Of a stretch of 64,000 bases of DNA, positions 42,537-50,968 are shown one piece after another. Position 1 is the first letter of the stretch; each line of letters starts with the position of its first letter. This stretch comes from an uncultured Lachnospiraceae bacterium (lineage in GTDB: Bacteria > Bacillota > Clostridia > Lachnospirales > Lachnospiraceae): the NCBI GenBank assembly GCA_946554445.1, contig CAMNSD010000013.1:1-64000 (forward strand). Direction: 5' to 3'. The notes under the pieces are model-generated. The model had not been told where the DNA came from and did not search any database. It saw only the letters and a program-made list of their open reading frames with translations. Position numbers and translations under genes: made by a program.

Positions 42537-43733
42537 ATGAACATATTAGTCATCAACTGTGGCAGTTCCTCTCTCAAATTCCAACTCATTGACGCGGAGA
42601 CAGAGAAAATGATCGCCAAAGGCCTGTGCGAGCGCATCGGTATCGAGGGCAGCCAGCTGGTCTACCAGCCTGCGGGCGGCGCCAAAGAGGAGACTGTAAC
42701 CCCTATGCCCGATCACACGAAGGCAATCGAATTAGTATTAGGTGCGCTGACCAATGAGAAGACCGGCGTGGTAAAATCCCTGCAGGAGATTGGTGCGGTA
42801 GGGCATCGTATTGTACACGGCGGAGAGAAATTTGCGGCGTCAACCATCATTACGGACGAAGTGATAGAGGCTATTAAGGCCTGTAACGATCTGGCGCCCT
42901 TACATAACCCAGCCAACCTGATTGGTATTGATGCCTGTCAGAAGCTGATGCCGGAGACGCCCATGGTGGGTGTGTTTGACACGGCTTTTCATCAGACCAT
43001 GCCTAAGGAGGCCTATCTGTATGGTCTGCCCTACGAATATTATGAGAAATATCAGGTGAGAAGATATGGTTTCCATGGGACTAGCCATTCCTATGTGTCC
43101 AAACGAGCGGCAGAACTCTTAGGCAGAAACTATGATGATATGAAGATTATCGTCTGCCATCTGGGCAACGGCGCCAGCATTTCTGCAGTGGAGCATGGTA
43201 AATGTGTGGATACGTCCATGGGATTGACGCCTCTGGAGGGACTGATCATGGGTACTCGATCTGGGGATATCGATCCGGCAATCGTGGAATATATCGCCCA
43301 TAAAGAAAATAAGAGCATTGACGAGGTAATGACAGTGCTCAATAAGAAATCAGGTGTATTGGGCTTGTCCGGCGGTCTCTCTTCCGATTTCCGGGATCTG
43401 GAAAAATCTTATAATGCCGGAGAGGACAGAGGGCTTCGCACCATCAGAGGGTTTTCCTATCGTGTGGCAAAATATATCGGTGCTTACGCGGCTGTCATGA
43501 ACGGTGTGGATGCCATCTGCTTTACGGCAGGCGTGGGAGAAAATAACCCCCTGGTCCGTAGTCTGGTCTGTGAGCGTCTGGGTTATCTGGGTATCACGCT
43601 GGATGAAGAGAAAAATGACATACGCGGGGAAGAAAAGGAAGTCAGCACACCGGATTCCAAGGTGAAGGTGCTTGTGGTTCCGACCAATGAGGAACTTGCG
43701 ATTGCGAGGGAGACCTTTGCGCTGGTAAAATAA
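42537..43733 (+). CDS. ackA: Acetate kinase
   Basis: The 398-residue protein has the ASKHA signatures: ILVINCGSSSLKFQLIDAE (phosphate 1), VGVFDTAFHQTMPKEAYLYG, RRYGFHGTSHSYVS, VCHLGNGASISAVEHGK and CFTAGVGENNPLVR (adenosine motif). It transfers phosphate from acetyl phosphate to ADP. It lies directly after pta with a GAAGG ribosome site. Length and motifs are typical. Confidence 0.98.
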   Translation: MNILVINCGSSSLKFQLIDAETEKMIAKGLCERIGIEGSQLVYQPAGGAKEETVTPMPDHTKAIELVLGALTNEKTGVVKSLQEIGAVGHRIVHGGEKFAASTIITDEVIEAIKACNDLAPLHNPANLIGIDACQKLMPETPMVGVFDTAFHQTMPKEAYLYGLPYEYYEKYQVRRYGFHGTSHSYVSKRAAELLGRNYDDMKIIVCHLGNGASISAVEHGKCVDTSMGLTPLEGLIMGTRSGDIDPAIVEYIAHKENKSIDEVMTVLNKKSGVLGLSGGLSSDFRDLEKSYNAGEDRGLRTIRGFSYRVAKYIGAYAAVMNGVDAICFTAGVGENNPLVRSLVCERLGYLGITLDEEKNDIRGEEKEVSTPDSKVKVLVVPTNEELAIARETFALVK

Positions 43734-43790
43734 TAGAGGCAAAGGCTGCTTCACTAAGAAGGACTAAGTCGCACACGGGAGGAAAGATAA

Positions 43791-44654
43791 ATGAGTATCT
43801 ATAGATCACAACTAAGCAAATCCTTAGTCATTAACCTGTACAATGCACAGATTGCGAAGCTGGATGTCCCCTATAAAGATATTTTTGTGGAGACAAGTTT
43901 TGGCAGGACGCATGTGGTGGAGATTGGCAATATGGAAGGAAAACCGCTGATGGTTTTTCATGGCGGCAACAGTACGTCGGCATACAATCTGCTGACCAGC
44001 AGGTTCCTGTTAGATAAATTTCACGTCTATGCTGTGGATATCATTGGTCATCCAGGGAAAAGTGCGGAGAACATTCTGATGCCGTTTGGATATCACTATG
44101 GCAGATGGGCAGGGGAAGTGATCTCGGCGCTGGGATATGAGAAAATCTGCTGTCTTGGCGGTTCTTTTGGCGGCGGCATATTGACAAAACTAATGTGTAT
44201 CGCGCCGTCGAAAGTGGAGCGGGCCGTGCTCGTCGTGCCGGCCGGTATTGATAACGCTTTTCCTGCCGACACAGCCAGGATGATGGTGCCGCTTGCCAAG
44301 TATTATCTGACAAAGGATGAAAAGTATGTGAAAGAGATGGCAATGTATATGGCGTTGTCGGAGAAAGTCTTGAAGAAGGATTTGATGGCGGTGATCAAGA
44401 ATACATTAGATCATGTCAAGATTCATCCTGCTATGCCTTCCAATGTGGAGGTGGAGCGTCTGCATAAGTGCAAAGCTCCCACGCTGGTGATGGCGGCGGA
44501 ATATGACTGCCTGTTCCCAGGCAGAAAGGTACTGCCAAAGGCGAAGAAAGTACTGCCGAACTGTAAAATACATTTGCTCAAAGGGCGCGGTCATATTGCT
44601 CCGTTGCATAAAAAGGAAAAACAGATTATTATAGACTTTTTGTTAGAAGATTAA
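43791..44654 (+). CDS. Alpha/beta-fold hydrolase
   Basis: The 287-residue protein has the oxyanion HGGNS motif (MVFHGGNSTSAYN), the nucleophile elbow GGSFGGG with Ser, the acid Asp in MAAEYDCLFPG and the catalytic His in GRGHIAPLHKKEK. It is an esterase/lipase-like enzyme of unknown substrate and lacks a signal peptide. It follows ackA by 57 bases with no terminator between, so it may be on the same transcript. A strong terminator ends it. Confidence 0.88.
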   Translation: MSIYRSQLSKSLVINLYNAQIAKLDVPYKDIFVETSFGRTHVVEIGNMEGKPLMVFHGGNSTSAYNLLTSRFLLDKFHVYAVDIIGHPGKSAENILMPFGYHYGRWAGEVISALGYEKICCLGGSFGGGILTKLMCIAPSKVERAVLVVPAGIDNAFPADTARMMVPLAKYYLTKDEKYVKEMAMYMALSEKVLKKDLMAVIKNTLDHVKIHPAMPSNVEVERLHKCKAPTLVMAAEYDCLFPGRKVLPKAKKVLPNCKIHLLKGRGHIAPLHKKEKQIIIDFLLED

Positions 44655-44658
44655 AGGA

Positions 44659-44692
44659 CAGCTGCCGGACGAAGCGCCGGCAGCTGCATTTT
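44659..44692 (+). terminator. Rho-independent terminator
   Basis: CAGCTGCCGG (44659-44668) pairs perfectly with CCGGCAGCTG (44677-44686), followed by CATTTTA. It ends the pta-ackA-hydrolase run. Confidence 0.8.
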
Positions 44693-44783
44693 ACACCCCT
44701 AAATTTACCACTTACTGCACATCCTATTTTCAAAAAATCTTCTGCGTGCTACCATGTGCTCATAAAAAAAGAGGAGTGGACAC

Positions 44784-45746
44784 ATGGAAACGGTAGTCAA
44801 AGTTGAACATCTTGTCAAACATTTTAAGGAAGTCAAGGCAGTGAACGATATCAGTTTCGGGATAGAAAAGGGAGAACTTTTCGGATTCTTAGGCGTAAAC
44901 GGCGCGGGGAAGTCCACCACGATCAATATCCTGTGTACGTTATTGGCACAGACCGCAGGAACAGTAGATATCTGCGGATACCGACTAGGGAAGGATAATG
45001 AAGCCATCCGCAGAAAAATAGGCGTGGTCAGACAGAATAATTGTCTGGATGATTATCTGACCGTGAAAGAGAATCTGATGGTCAGAGGCGCCCTGTATGA
45101 GAAAGACAGGAGGAAGCTAAAACGGAGGCTGTCCGATGTCTGTGAGATTATGGGCTTGGAGGATGTCTATGGCCGGCGTTATGCCAAACTTTCCGGAGGT
45201 CAGAAGAGGCGGTGCGAGATTGCAGGGGCGTTGATACATGTGCCAGAGATTTTATTTTTGGATGAACCCACCACAGGTTTGGATCCTGCCACCCGTAAGG
45301 CTGTGTGGGAGAGTGTGGGGAAACTCAGACAGGAGAATAAAATGACGGTGTTTTTGACCACCCATTATATGGAGGAGGCTGCCAGGGCATCGGTCATTGC
45401 CATATTGGATGAAGGAAAAATCAAAGAGCAGGGAACGCCTTTTTATCTGAAAGAGCATTATGCACAGGATAAACTGAAACTGATACCGTCAGCAGGCAGG
45501 GAAGAACAGCTTTGGGACTCCCTTGTAAAAGAAAAATTATCCTGCCAGAAGAAAGAGGAGTATGTGGTATTGACGATCAAAAATAGTATGCAGGCAGTGC
45601 CTCTGCTGGAAAGGTACGGGACTCTGTTGGCAGGATTTGAGATGGTACAGGGAACAATGGACGATGTGTTTTTGCAGGTTACGGGCAGGGAAGCTGTGGA
45701 TGATGAGAATGGGAAAGCGGAACAGAGCCTGGAGAAGGCTGTATAA
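44784..45746 (+). CDS. ABC transporter ATP-binding protein (drug/antibiotic exporter type)
   Basis: The 320-residue ATPase has Walker A LGVNGAGKSTTIN, Q-loop IGVVRQNNCLDDYLTV, signature KLSGGQKRRCEIAGAL, Walker B ILFLDEPTTGLDP and switch His in LTTHYMEEA. A C-terminal extension of about 90 residues is typical of the DrrA/CcmA-like group. AGGAG precedes ATG 44784. The permease, a LytTR regulator and a DUF3021 protein follow, a common clostridial arrangement for exporters that respond to their own substrate. Confidence 0.92.
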   Translation: METVVKVEHLVKHFKEVKAVNDISFGIEKGELFGFLGVNGAGKSTTINILCTLLAQTAGTVDICGYRLGKDNEAIRRKIGVVRQNNCLDDYLTVKENLMVRGALYEKDRRKLKRRLSDVCEIMGLEDVYGRRYAKLSGGQKRRCEIAGALIHVPEILFLDEPTTGLDPATRKAVWESVGKLRQENKMTVFLTTHYMEEAARASVIAILDEGKIKEQGTPFYLKEHYAQDKLKLIPSAGREEQLWDSLVKEKLSCQKKEEYVVLTIKNSMQAVPLLERYGTLLAGFEMVQGTMDDVFLQVTGREAVDDENGKAEQSLEKAV

Positions 45747-45768
45747 GTGGTCCGGAATGGGGAATGGT

Positions 45769-46680
45769 ATGGAAACTACAAAATTATTGATAAGTAGAAA
45801 TATAAAGTTATATAGGCGGGATAAGGCGGCGGTGTTTTTCTCTTTACTCTCCATGTTGATCACCCTTGCATTGATGATATTGTTTCTTGGCAGCATGAAC
45901 AGCGATACGATTGTAAACCTGCTTGCGGAATATGGCGGTGTGCGGGATGCGGTAAAAGATCGGATGAATGCAGAACATCTTGTACGAGTGTGGACGCTGG
46001 CCGGTATCGTGTTGATTAACTGTGTGACAGTGACCATGACGGTGATGGGCAATCTGGTACAGGATGAAGAGGAAGGACGACTTGCGTCTTTTTATATTGC
46101 ACCGGTGGGCAGAGGCTATATTACATTGGGCTATATTTTAAGCGCTTGGTTGATCGGAGCGGGCATGAGTCTGCTTACCCTGGCGTTTGGCAATCTATTT
46201 CTTATGGGGAAGGGTGAAGGGTTCGGCATACAGACTTGTATGGTCCTGACAGGTATGATTTTGGTAAACAGCTTTTTTTATGCGGCACTATCTTATCTGT
46301 TGACACTTTTTGTTCATAGTCAGGGCGCCTGGAGCGCCATACTTTCAATCACTGGGACACTGGTGGGGTTCCTGGGTGCAGTTTATCTTCCCATGATAAT
46401 GCTGCCTGAGAAAGTGGGTATGGTCTTGAAAGCCCTTCCGATACTGCATGGGGCATCCATGATGCGCAGGGTGAGTGTACAGGGAGTGCTTAGAGAGACT
46501 TTTGCGGGGCTTCCAGCAGAAGTGCTGGAAGGATATTGCGAAGGCATGGGGGTTACTGTTTCCGTGAGGGGAGAGATACTTTCTGTGATGACACAGGTTG
46601 CATTTGTGGTATCCTTTAGTATAGTGATAGTGACAGCTGCCGTACTGATCAGTAAATATCGCTCTGTCAGGGAACGATGA
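45769..46680 (+). CDS. ABC transporter permease (ABC-2 type)
   Basis: The protein (303 residues from ATG 45769) has six hydrophobic segments, including FFSLLSMLITLALMILFLG, LAGIVLINCVTVTMTVMGNL with the following QDEEEGRLASFYIAPV loop, and a final helix TQVAFVVSFSIVIVTAAVLI. It is the membrane partner of the preceding ATPase. ATG 45769 has GGGG six bases upstream; ATG 45757 is four codons earlier. The frame extends much further upstream but overlaps the ATPase gene. Confidence 0.88.
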   Translation: METTKLLISRNIKLYRRDKAAVFFSLLSMLITLALMILFLGSMNSDTIVNLLAEYGGVRDAVKDRMNAEHLVRVWTLAGIVLINCVTVTMTVMGNLVQDEEEGRLASFYIAPVGRGYITLGYILSAWLIGAGMSLLTLAFGNLFLMGKGEGFGIQTCMVLTGMILVNSFFYAALSYLLTLFVHSQGAWSAILSITGTLVGFLGAVYLPMIMLPEKVGMVLKALPILHGASMMRRVSVQGVLRETFAGLPAEVLEGYCEGMGVTVSVRGEILSVMTQVAFVVSFSIVIVTAAVLISKYRSVRER

Positions 46681-46765
46681 TATTGGTTTGATAAGATTAA
46701 TAATTAGAATCATGCATGCCTATGCAAAGCCGGGCAGATGGGACTCTTAAGAACGGAAGGAAATC

Positions 46766-47203
46766 ATGAAAATAACAATACAGGATATCGCACCCGGGGA
46801 AGAGGAAGAGATCATTGTAAGATGCAGGAATCTGGATGAGGCCCTTCTGCGGGTGATTCATGAGATTAAGACAAGACGTGGGAAATTTACGGTCACAGAC
46901 AAGGATAAGATCAGGCAGGTGGATACCAAGGATATTTATTATTTTGAGGCTGTGGACAATAAGGTATTCCTTTATCTGGAACAGGATGTGTTTGAGGTCC
47001 GATACAAACTGTATGAGATTGAAGCGGAGTATGAGAATACGGATTTTTTCAGGGCATCCAAATCTGTGATCATCAATCTGGCCAAAGTCAGACAATTTGC
47101 GCCGGAATTTGGCGGTCGGTTTGAGGCGCAGATGATGAATGGGGAGAAACTGATAATCTCCAGACAATATGTGCCGTTTTTAAAGAAGAGGCTTGGCATG
47201 TGA
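46766..47203 (+). CDS. LytTR DNA-binding regulator without a receiver domain
   Basis: The 145-residue protein has a short N-terminal part (MKITIQDIAPGEEEEIIVRC) and a LytTR domain (IRQVDTKDIYYFEAVDNKV ... FRASKSVIINLAKVRQFAP). Without a receiver it is likely controlled through its membrane partner, the DUF3021 protein encoded next. In known pairs of this type the LytTR protein activates its own operon and an adjacent transporter. GGAAGGAAATC precedes ATG 46766. Confidence 0.9.
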   Translation: MKITIQDIAPGEEEEIIVRCRNLDEALLRVIHEIKTRRGKFTVTDKDKIRQVDTKDIYYFEAVDNKVFLYLEQDVFEVRYKLYEIEAEYENTDFFRASKSVIINLAKVRQFAPEFGGRFEAQMMNGEKLIISRQYVPFLKKRLGM

Positions 47204-47293
47204 CAGAGGAAAGAGTGGAGTATGGCCGGAAAGTTGAACAGAAAGCACAGACGGAAGATATGTGTTGAGAACGGCATGGAAAAGAGGCTGGTA

Positions 47294-47740
47294 ATGACAG
47301 AAAATATAAAAAAAAGAATTACAGAATTTTTTCTCACATTTTGTATCGCAACGACGGGAACGGTGTTTGCATGTGCGGTATATATCGGTATATTCTGGCG
47401 CGGTGCATTGATGAATTCTGATATTTTGTGGCATAATTTGCTGCTTTGCTTTGTGTGCAGCCTGTGTAATTTCATCCATCCGTTCCAGGAGAGCAGCCGG
47501 ATGAGAGTATTGCTCAATATCGGGGTACGTTATTGCTATATTAACCTGGTAGTATTGGGCGGCGGCTATTTGTTCCAGTGGTTTGATATTAAAAACGTCC
47601 TTATGCTGGCGGTCATGATGCTGGAAATCCTGCTTCTCTTTGTTGGGATATCTTGGGTAATGTGGCAGTTGCACAAGAAAGATTCTGAGAGACTCAACGA
47701 AAAGCTGCAGGAGTATCAGCGGACGGGGGGAAAAATCTGA
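47294..47740 (+). CDS. DUF3021-family membrane protein
   Basis: The 148-residue protein has four hydrophobic segments, for example FFLTFCIATTGTVFACAVYI and VLMLAVMMLEILLLFVGISW, and ends in a charged helix. This matches DUF3021, the usual membrane partner and inhibitor of small LytTR regulators. ATG 47294 is preferred because AAGAGG lies six bases upstream; ATG 47222 would add 24 basic residues with a poor site. The gap to the LytTR gene suggests one operon. Confidence 0.78.
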   Translation: MTENIKKRITEFFLTFCIATTGTVFACAVYIGIFWRGALMNSDILWHNLLLCFVCSLCNFIHPFQESSRMRVLLNIGVRYCYINLVVLGGGYLFQWFDIKNVLMLAVMMLEILLLFVGISWVMWQLHKKDSERLNEKLQEYQRTGGKI

Positions 47741-47828
47741 CAGGATGCCGGGAACTGCCGGGCAGGGGAGTGACAGATATTGGCCTGCCGGGCAGTCATT
47801 GCAGTCATTGCTGTCGGCAAAATTCCGG

Positions 47829-47857
47829 TTGACAAACCATGACTGCCTATGTATAAT
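47829..47857 (+). promoter_or_regulatory. Near-perfect sigma-A promoter of the yceD-rpmF operon
   Basis: TTGACA (47829-47834), exactly 17 bases, then TATAAT (47852-47857): full consensus at both hexamers. The start codon at 47884 gives a leader of about 20 bases. Two GC-rich CTGCCGGGCAG stretches just upstream may terminate the previous operon. Confidence 0.85.
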
Positions 47858-47883
47858 TGTTTGAGTATGGATAGGAGTCTACT

Positions 47884-48408
47884 ATGTTCGTGAACTTAAC
47901 TGATGTGTTGACAAACGAAGGCAAGGTACTTCCGATGCAGGTAGAGGCAGGAATCACGCAGATTCCTGTGGGCGGGGAAAGTTACCGGGTGCTTAAGAGT
48001 ACGCCGGTGGATTTTGTGTTTACCAACACTGGAAAGGGCAGAGCGCGGATTGAGGGTGAGGCGGTGTTTACATTTGCATTAAACTGTGACAGATGCCTGC
48101 AACCCGTGGAGAAGGAGATTGCGCTTACCTTTAACAGGGAAGTTACGGCGCCGGATGTGAGTGCTGACAGGTCTGTGGAAGAAGAACAGGATTTTATGGA
48201 CGGTTATCAGTTGCACGTGGAAGACTTACTAAACAGTGAGATAGTGACAAGCTGGCCTATGAAGATTCTGTGTAAGCCGGATTGTAAGGGGATCTGCCCC
48301 AAATGCGGCAGGGATCTGAATACGGGGATGTGTGAGTGTGATACATTCGTTCCCGATCCCAGGATGGCGGCGATCAAAGATATCTTTGAAGCGGATAAGG
48401 AGGTGTGA
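47884..48408 (+). CDS. yceD: DUF177/YceD-family protein
   Basis: The 174-residue protein has the YceD pattern: an N-terminal beta region, the Cys-containing FALNCDRCLQPVEKEI, and the C-terminal cluster CKPDCKGICPKCGRDLNTGMCEC followed by DPRMAAIKDI. YceD proteins are linked to 23S rRNA maturation and ribosome assembly and nearly always lie before rpmF, as here. AGGAG precedes ATG 47884. Confidence 0.92.
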   Translation: MFVNLTDVLTNEGKVLPMQVEAGITQIPVGGESYRVLKSTPVDFVFTNTGKGRARIEGEAVFTFALNCDRCLQPVEKEIALTFNREVTAPDVSADRSVEEEQDFMDGYQLHVEDLLNSEIVTSWPMKILCKPDCKGICPKCGRDLNTGMCECDTFVPDPRMAAIKDIFEADKEV

Positions 48409-48410
48409 CG

Positions 48411-48590
48411 ATGTCTATTTGTCCTAAGAACAAATCTTCTAAAGGTAGAAGAGATAAGAGAAGAGCAAACTGGAAGATGACTGCTCCTACATTGGTGAAA
48501 TGTAGCAAATGCGGTGCTTTGATGGTGCCTCACAGAGTATGTAAAAAATGTGGGACATACAACAAAAAAGAGATCATTGCAGTGGATTGA
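48411..48590 (+). CDS. rpmF: 50S ribosomal protein L32
   Basis: The 59-residue basic protein has the L32 start ICPKNKSSKGRRDKRRANW and a zinc-ribbon with C31, C34, C44 and C47 (CSKCGALMVPHRVCKKCG), so it is the zinc-binding paralogue form. ATG 48411 has AAGGAGGTG just upstream, in the end of yceD. A terminator follows it. Confidence 0.96.
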   Translation: MSICPKNKSSKGRRDKRRANWKMTAPTLVKCSKCGALMVPHRVCKKCGTYNKKEIIAVD

Positions 48591-48611
48591 GTAGAGAGAA
48601 TGTAGGGAAAT

Positions 48612-48652
48612 CAAGGATTATAAGAAGGTGTAATCCTTGGTTTCTTTTTTTG
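48612..48652 (+). terminator. Terminator after rpmF
   Basis: CAAGGATTA (48612-48620) and TAATCCTTG (48631-48639) form a perfect nine-base stem followed by a long T-rich tract. Bases 48653-48787 beyond it show no gene or clear signal. Confidence 0.85.
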
Positions 48653-48787
48653 CGTTTATTTTTGTTTAATAGTATCAACATTACTTTTGGGGACTTCTCG
48701 AAGAGCCTTGATTTTTGTGTGTATATTTAGTATATTAATATAGATATCCTTAGTGAATAAATCATACTACAGGAAATTACTTAAATT

Positions 48788-48901
48788 ATATCCGAGGCTG
48801 CGAAGCAGTCCTCGAAAAGTTAATTTGCGAAGCAAGTTTACATTATAATATCCGAGGCTGCGAAGCAGTCCTCGAAAAGTTAATTTGCGAAGCAAATTTA
48901 C
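48788..48901. repeat. Tandem repeat of GCGAAGC mini-hairpins upstream of plsX
   Basis: A 54-base unit occurs at 48788-48841 and 48848-48901 (60-base period) with one difference. Each unit has two hairpins, CGAGG-CTGC-GAA-GCAG-T-CCTCG and TTTGC-GAA-GCAAR. Each hairpin tip is GCGAAGC, a heptamer known to form an unusually stable DNA mini-hairpin. The sole difference (G versus A, 48836/48896) turns a G-U into an A-U pair, so pairing is kept. The repeat ends just before the plsX ribosome site. Confidence 0.85.
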
Positions 48902-48924
48902 TTTAAGGAAACGGAAGGGTACAT

Positions 48925-49956
48925 ATGAGCGAATGGATAAAAGTGGCAGTGGATGCCATGGGCGGTGACAATGCGCCGGTAGAGACTGTAAAAGGCGCCG
49001 TGGAAGCAGTCAATGAGAGCAACAAGGTTAAAGTGTATCTGGTAGGACTTAAAAGTGTGCTGGAAAAGGAACTGGCAGGACATACCTATCCCAAGGAGCA
49101 GATTGAGGTGGTACATGCTTCTGAGATTATAGAGACAGCGGAACCGCCGGTGATGGCAATCCGCAAGAAGAAAGATTCTTCTCTTGTCAGGGCTTTGAAT
49201 CTGGTCAAGGACGGTACCTGCGACGCTTATGTATCCGCGGGCAGCACCGGTGCGACACTGGTGGGTGGACAAGTCATTGTTGGGCGCATCAAGGGCGTGG
49301 AGCGGCCACCGCTTGCCCCGTTAATCCCTACAGCTACAGGGTGTTCTTTACTGATTGACTGTGGCGCTAATGTGGACGCAAGACCTTCGCATCTGGTGCA
49401 GTTTGCCAAGATGGGTTCCGTTTATATGGAACATGTGATGGGTGTCAAAAATCCGAAGGTTGGCATTGTGAATATTGGCGCTGAAGAGGAGAAGGGAAAC
49501 GCCCTGGTCAAGGAGACCTTTCCTTTGTTAAAGAACTGTCCCGATATTAATTTTATTGGCAGTGTGGAGGCTAGGGACATTCCGGCAGGTGCGGCGGACG
49601 TAGTAGTTTGTGAGGCTTTTGTGGGCAATGTGATCCTAAAGACTTATGAGGGCGTAGGGTTGACATTGATCTCAAAAGTGAAGGAAGGGATGATGACGTC
49701 CCTGCGCAGTAAGATTGGGGCGCTGCTTGTGAAACCTGCCCTAAAGACAACATTAAAGGCTTTTGATCTGGAGCAGTACGGCGGGGCGCCTATGCTGGGA
49801 TTAAAAGGTCTTGTCGTCAAGACACACGGCAGTTCCAAGGCCAATGAGATTAAAAATTCGATTTTACAGTGTATTACATTTACAGAGCAGAAGATCAGTG
49901 ATAAAATCCGGGAGAAGATTGCAACAGAGGAAGTTGTGTCGGAACCGAAGAATTAG
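48925..49956 (+). CDS. plsX: Phosphate acyltransferase PlsX
   Basis: The 343-residue protein has the PlsX pattern: VAVDAMGGDNAPVETVKGAV, VSAGSTGATLVGGQ, LLIDCGANVDARP, VGIVNIGAEEEKGNALVKE and CEAFVGNVILKTYEGVG. It makes acyl-phosphate from acyl-ACP for phospholipid synthesis. The acyl carrier protein follows 32 bases after its stop. GGAAGGG precedes ATG 48925. Confidence 0.97.
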   Translation: MSEWIKVAVDAMGGDNAPVETVKGAVEAVNESNKVKVYLVGLKSVLEKELAGHTYPKEQIEVVHASEIIETAEPPVMAIRKKKDSSLVRALNLVKDGTCDAYVSAGSTGATLVGGQVIVGRIKGVERPPLAPLIPTATGCSLLIDCGANVDARPSHLVQFAKMGSVYMEHVMGVKNPKVGIVNIGAEEEKGNALVKETFPLLKNCPDINFIGSVEARDIPAGAADVVVCEAFVGNVILKTYEGVGLTLISKVKEGMMTSLRSKIGALLVKPALKTTLKAFDLEQYGGAPMLGLKGLVVKTHGSSKANEIKNSILQCITFTEQKISDKIREKIATEEVVSEPKN

Positions 49957-49988
49957 ACGATAGAGAAAAGCGAAAGGTGGCTGTAGCT

Positions 49989-50219
49989 ATGGAATTAGAG
50001 AAATTACAGGAAGTGATAGCGAGCGTCTTAAGCGTTGATCCCAAAGAGATTACGCTGGAGACCACCTTTTTGGAAGATTTAGGAGCCGATTCCTTGGATG
50101 TTTTTCAGATTATCATGGGAATCGAAGAAGTTTTTCATATAGAGATACCTGCCGACAAAGTGGAACGCATCACTACGGTGGGCGAGGCGGTTGAACTGAT
50201 CAAGAACAGTAGGGAGTAA
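49989..50219 (+). CDS. acpP: Acyl carrier protein
   Basis: The 76-residue acidic protein has the phosphopantetheine site DLGADSLDVFQIIMGIEE with Ser35 and the expected four-helix length. It carries acyl chains for fatty acid and phospholipid synthesis. ATG 49989 is preferred, with GAAAGGTGG upstream; GTG 49977 would add four residues. Confidence 0.95.
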   Translation: MELEKLQEVIASVLSVDPKEITLETTFLEDLGADSLDVFQIIMGIEEVFHIEIPADKVERITTVGEAVELIKNSRE

Positions 50220-50222
50220 ACG

Positions 50223-50252
50223 AAAGCCCCTTCTAAAAAGAAGGGGCTTTTC
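50223..50252 (+). terminator. Hairpin between acpP and rnc, likely partial terminator
   Basis: AAAGCCCCTTCT (50223-50234) and AGAAGGGGCTTT (50239-50250) form a perfect 12-base stem around AAAA. Only a short T tract follows (TTTTCC), and the rnc ribosome site begins within ten bases, so it may attenuate rather than stop transcription. Confidence 0.75.
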
Positions 50253-50268
50253 CATTGTGGAGGATTTC

Positions 50269-50961
50269 ATGTTAGAGGAGCGGCTTACAGAACTTGAAGA
50301 AAAAATACAGTATCGGTTTCAAGACAGGCGCCTTTTACGGCAGGCCCTCACACACAGTTCCTATGCGAATGAGCAAAAAATCAATAAGTTTGAGGACTAT
50401 GAGCGTTTGGAATTTTTAGGTGATGCTGTTTTGGAATTGGTGAGCAGTGATTTCCTGTTTCGGGAAGAAAAGGATATGGCGGAGGGACAGTTGACGCGTA
50501 AGCGTTCCTCCATGGTCTGTGAGCCTGCGCTTGCTTTTTGTGCCAGGGATATTGCCTTGGAACAGTACATTCTTCTCGGCAAAGGGGAGGAAGCCACAGG
50601 CGGCAGAGGCAGGGATTCCATTGTTTCTGATGTAATGGAAGCGGTGATTGGTGCGATTTATCTGGACAGCGGGATAGAGGAAGCGTCAGGATTCATCCAT
50701 CGTTTTATTCTGGATGATTTGGAGCACAAACAGTTATTCTATGACGCTAAGACGATTCTACAGGAAGATGTGCAGCAGGAAGGTAAAGAAGCGATTCATT
50801 ACGAACTGCTTAAGGAGGAAGGGCCGGAACATGAGAAAACTTTCTTAGTAGAAGTCAGGGTAGGAGATAAAAAGCTGGGGACAGGAAGCGGACATTCTAA
50901 GAAAGCGGCGGAACAGCAGGCGGCTTACCAGGCGCTTCTTCGCAGGCGGGAAGAAATGTGA
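50269..50961 (+). CDS. rnc: Ribonuclease III
   Basis: The 230-residue enzyme has the RNase III signature YERLEFLGDAVLELVSSDFLF, the second acidic cluster SDVMEAVIGAIYLDSG and a C-terminal dsRNA-binding domain ending HSKKAAEQQAAYQALL. It processes rRNA and cleaves structured mRNAs. ATG 50269 has GTGGAGG upstream; GTG 50257 is in frame but lies in that site. smc follows after seven bases, the usual rnc-smc-ftsY order. Confidence 0.96.
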   Translation: MLEERLTELEEKIQYRFQDRRLLRQALTHSSYANEQKINKFEDYERLEFLGDAVLELVSSDFLFREEKDMAEGQLTRKRSSMVCEPALAFCARDIALEQYILLGKGEEATGGRGRDSIVSDVMEAVIGAIYLDSGIEEASGFIHRFILDDLEHKQLFYDAKTILQEDVQQEGKEAIHYELLKEEGPEHEKTFLVEVRVGDKKLGTGSGHSKKAAEQQAAYQALLRRREEM

Positions 50962-50968
50962 GGTACAT

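Noticed and set aside
48788-48901. Possible CRISPR array
   Set aside because: Only two units with a 6-base separation, internal hairpins and no spacer-like unique sequence or cas genes.
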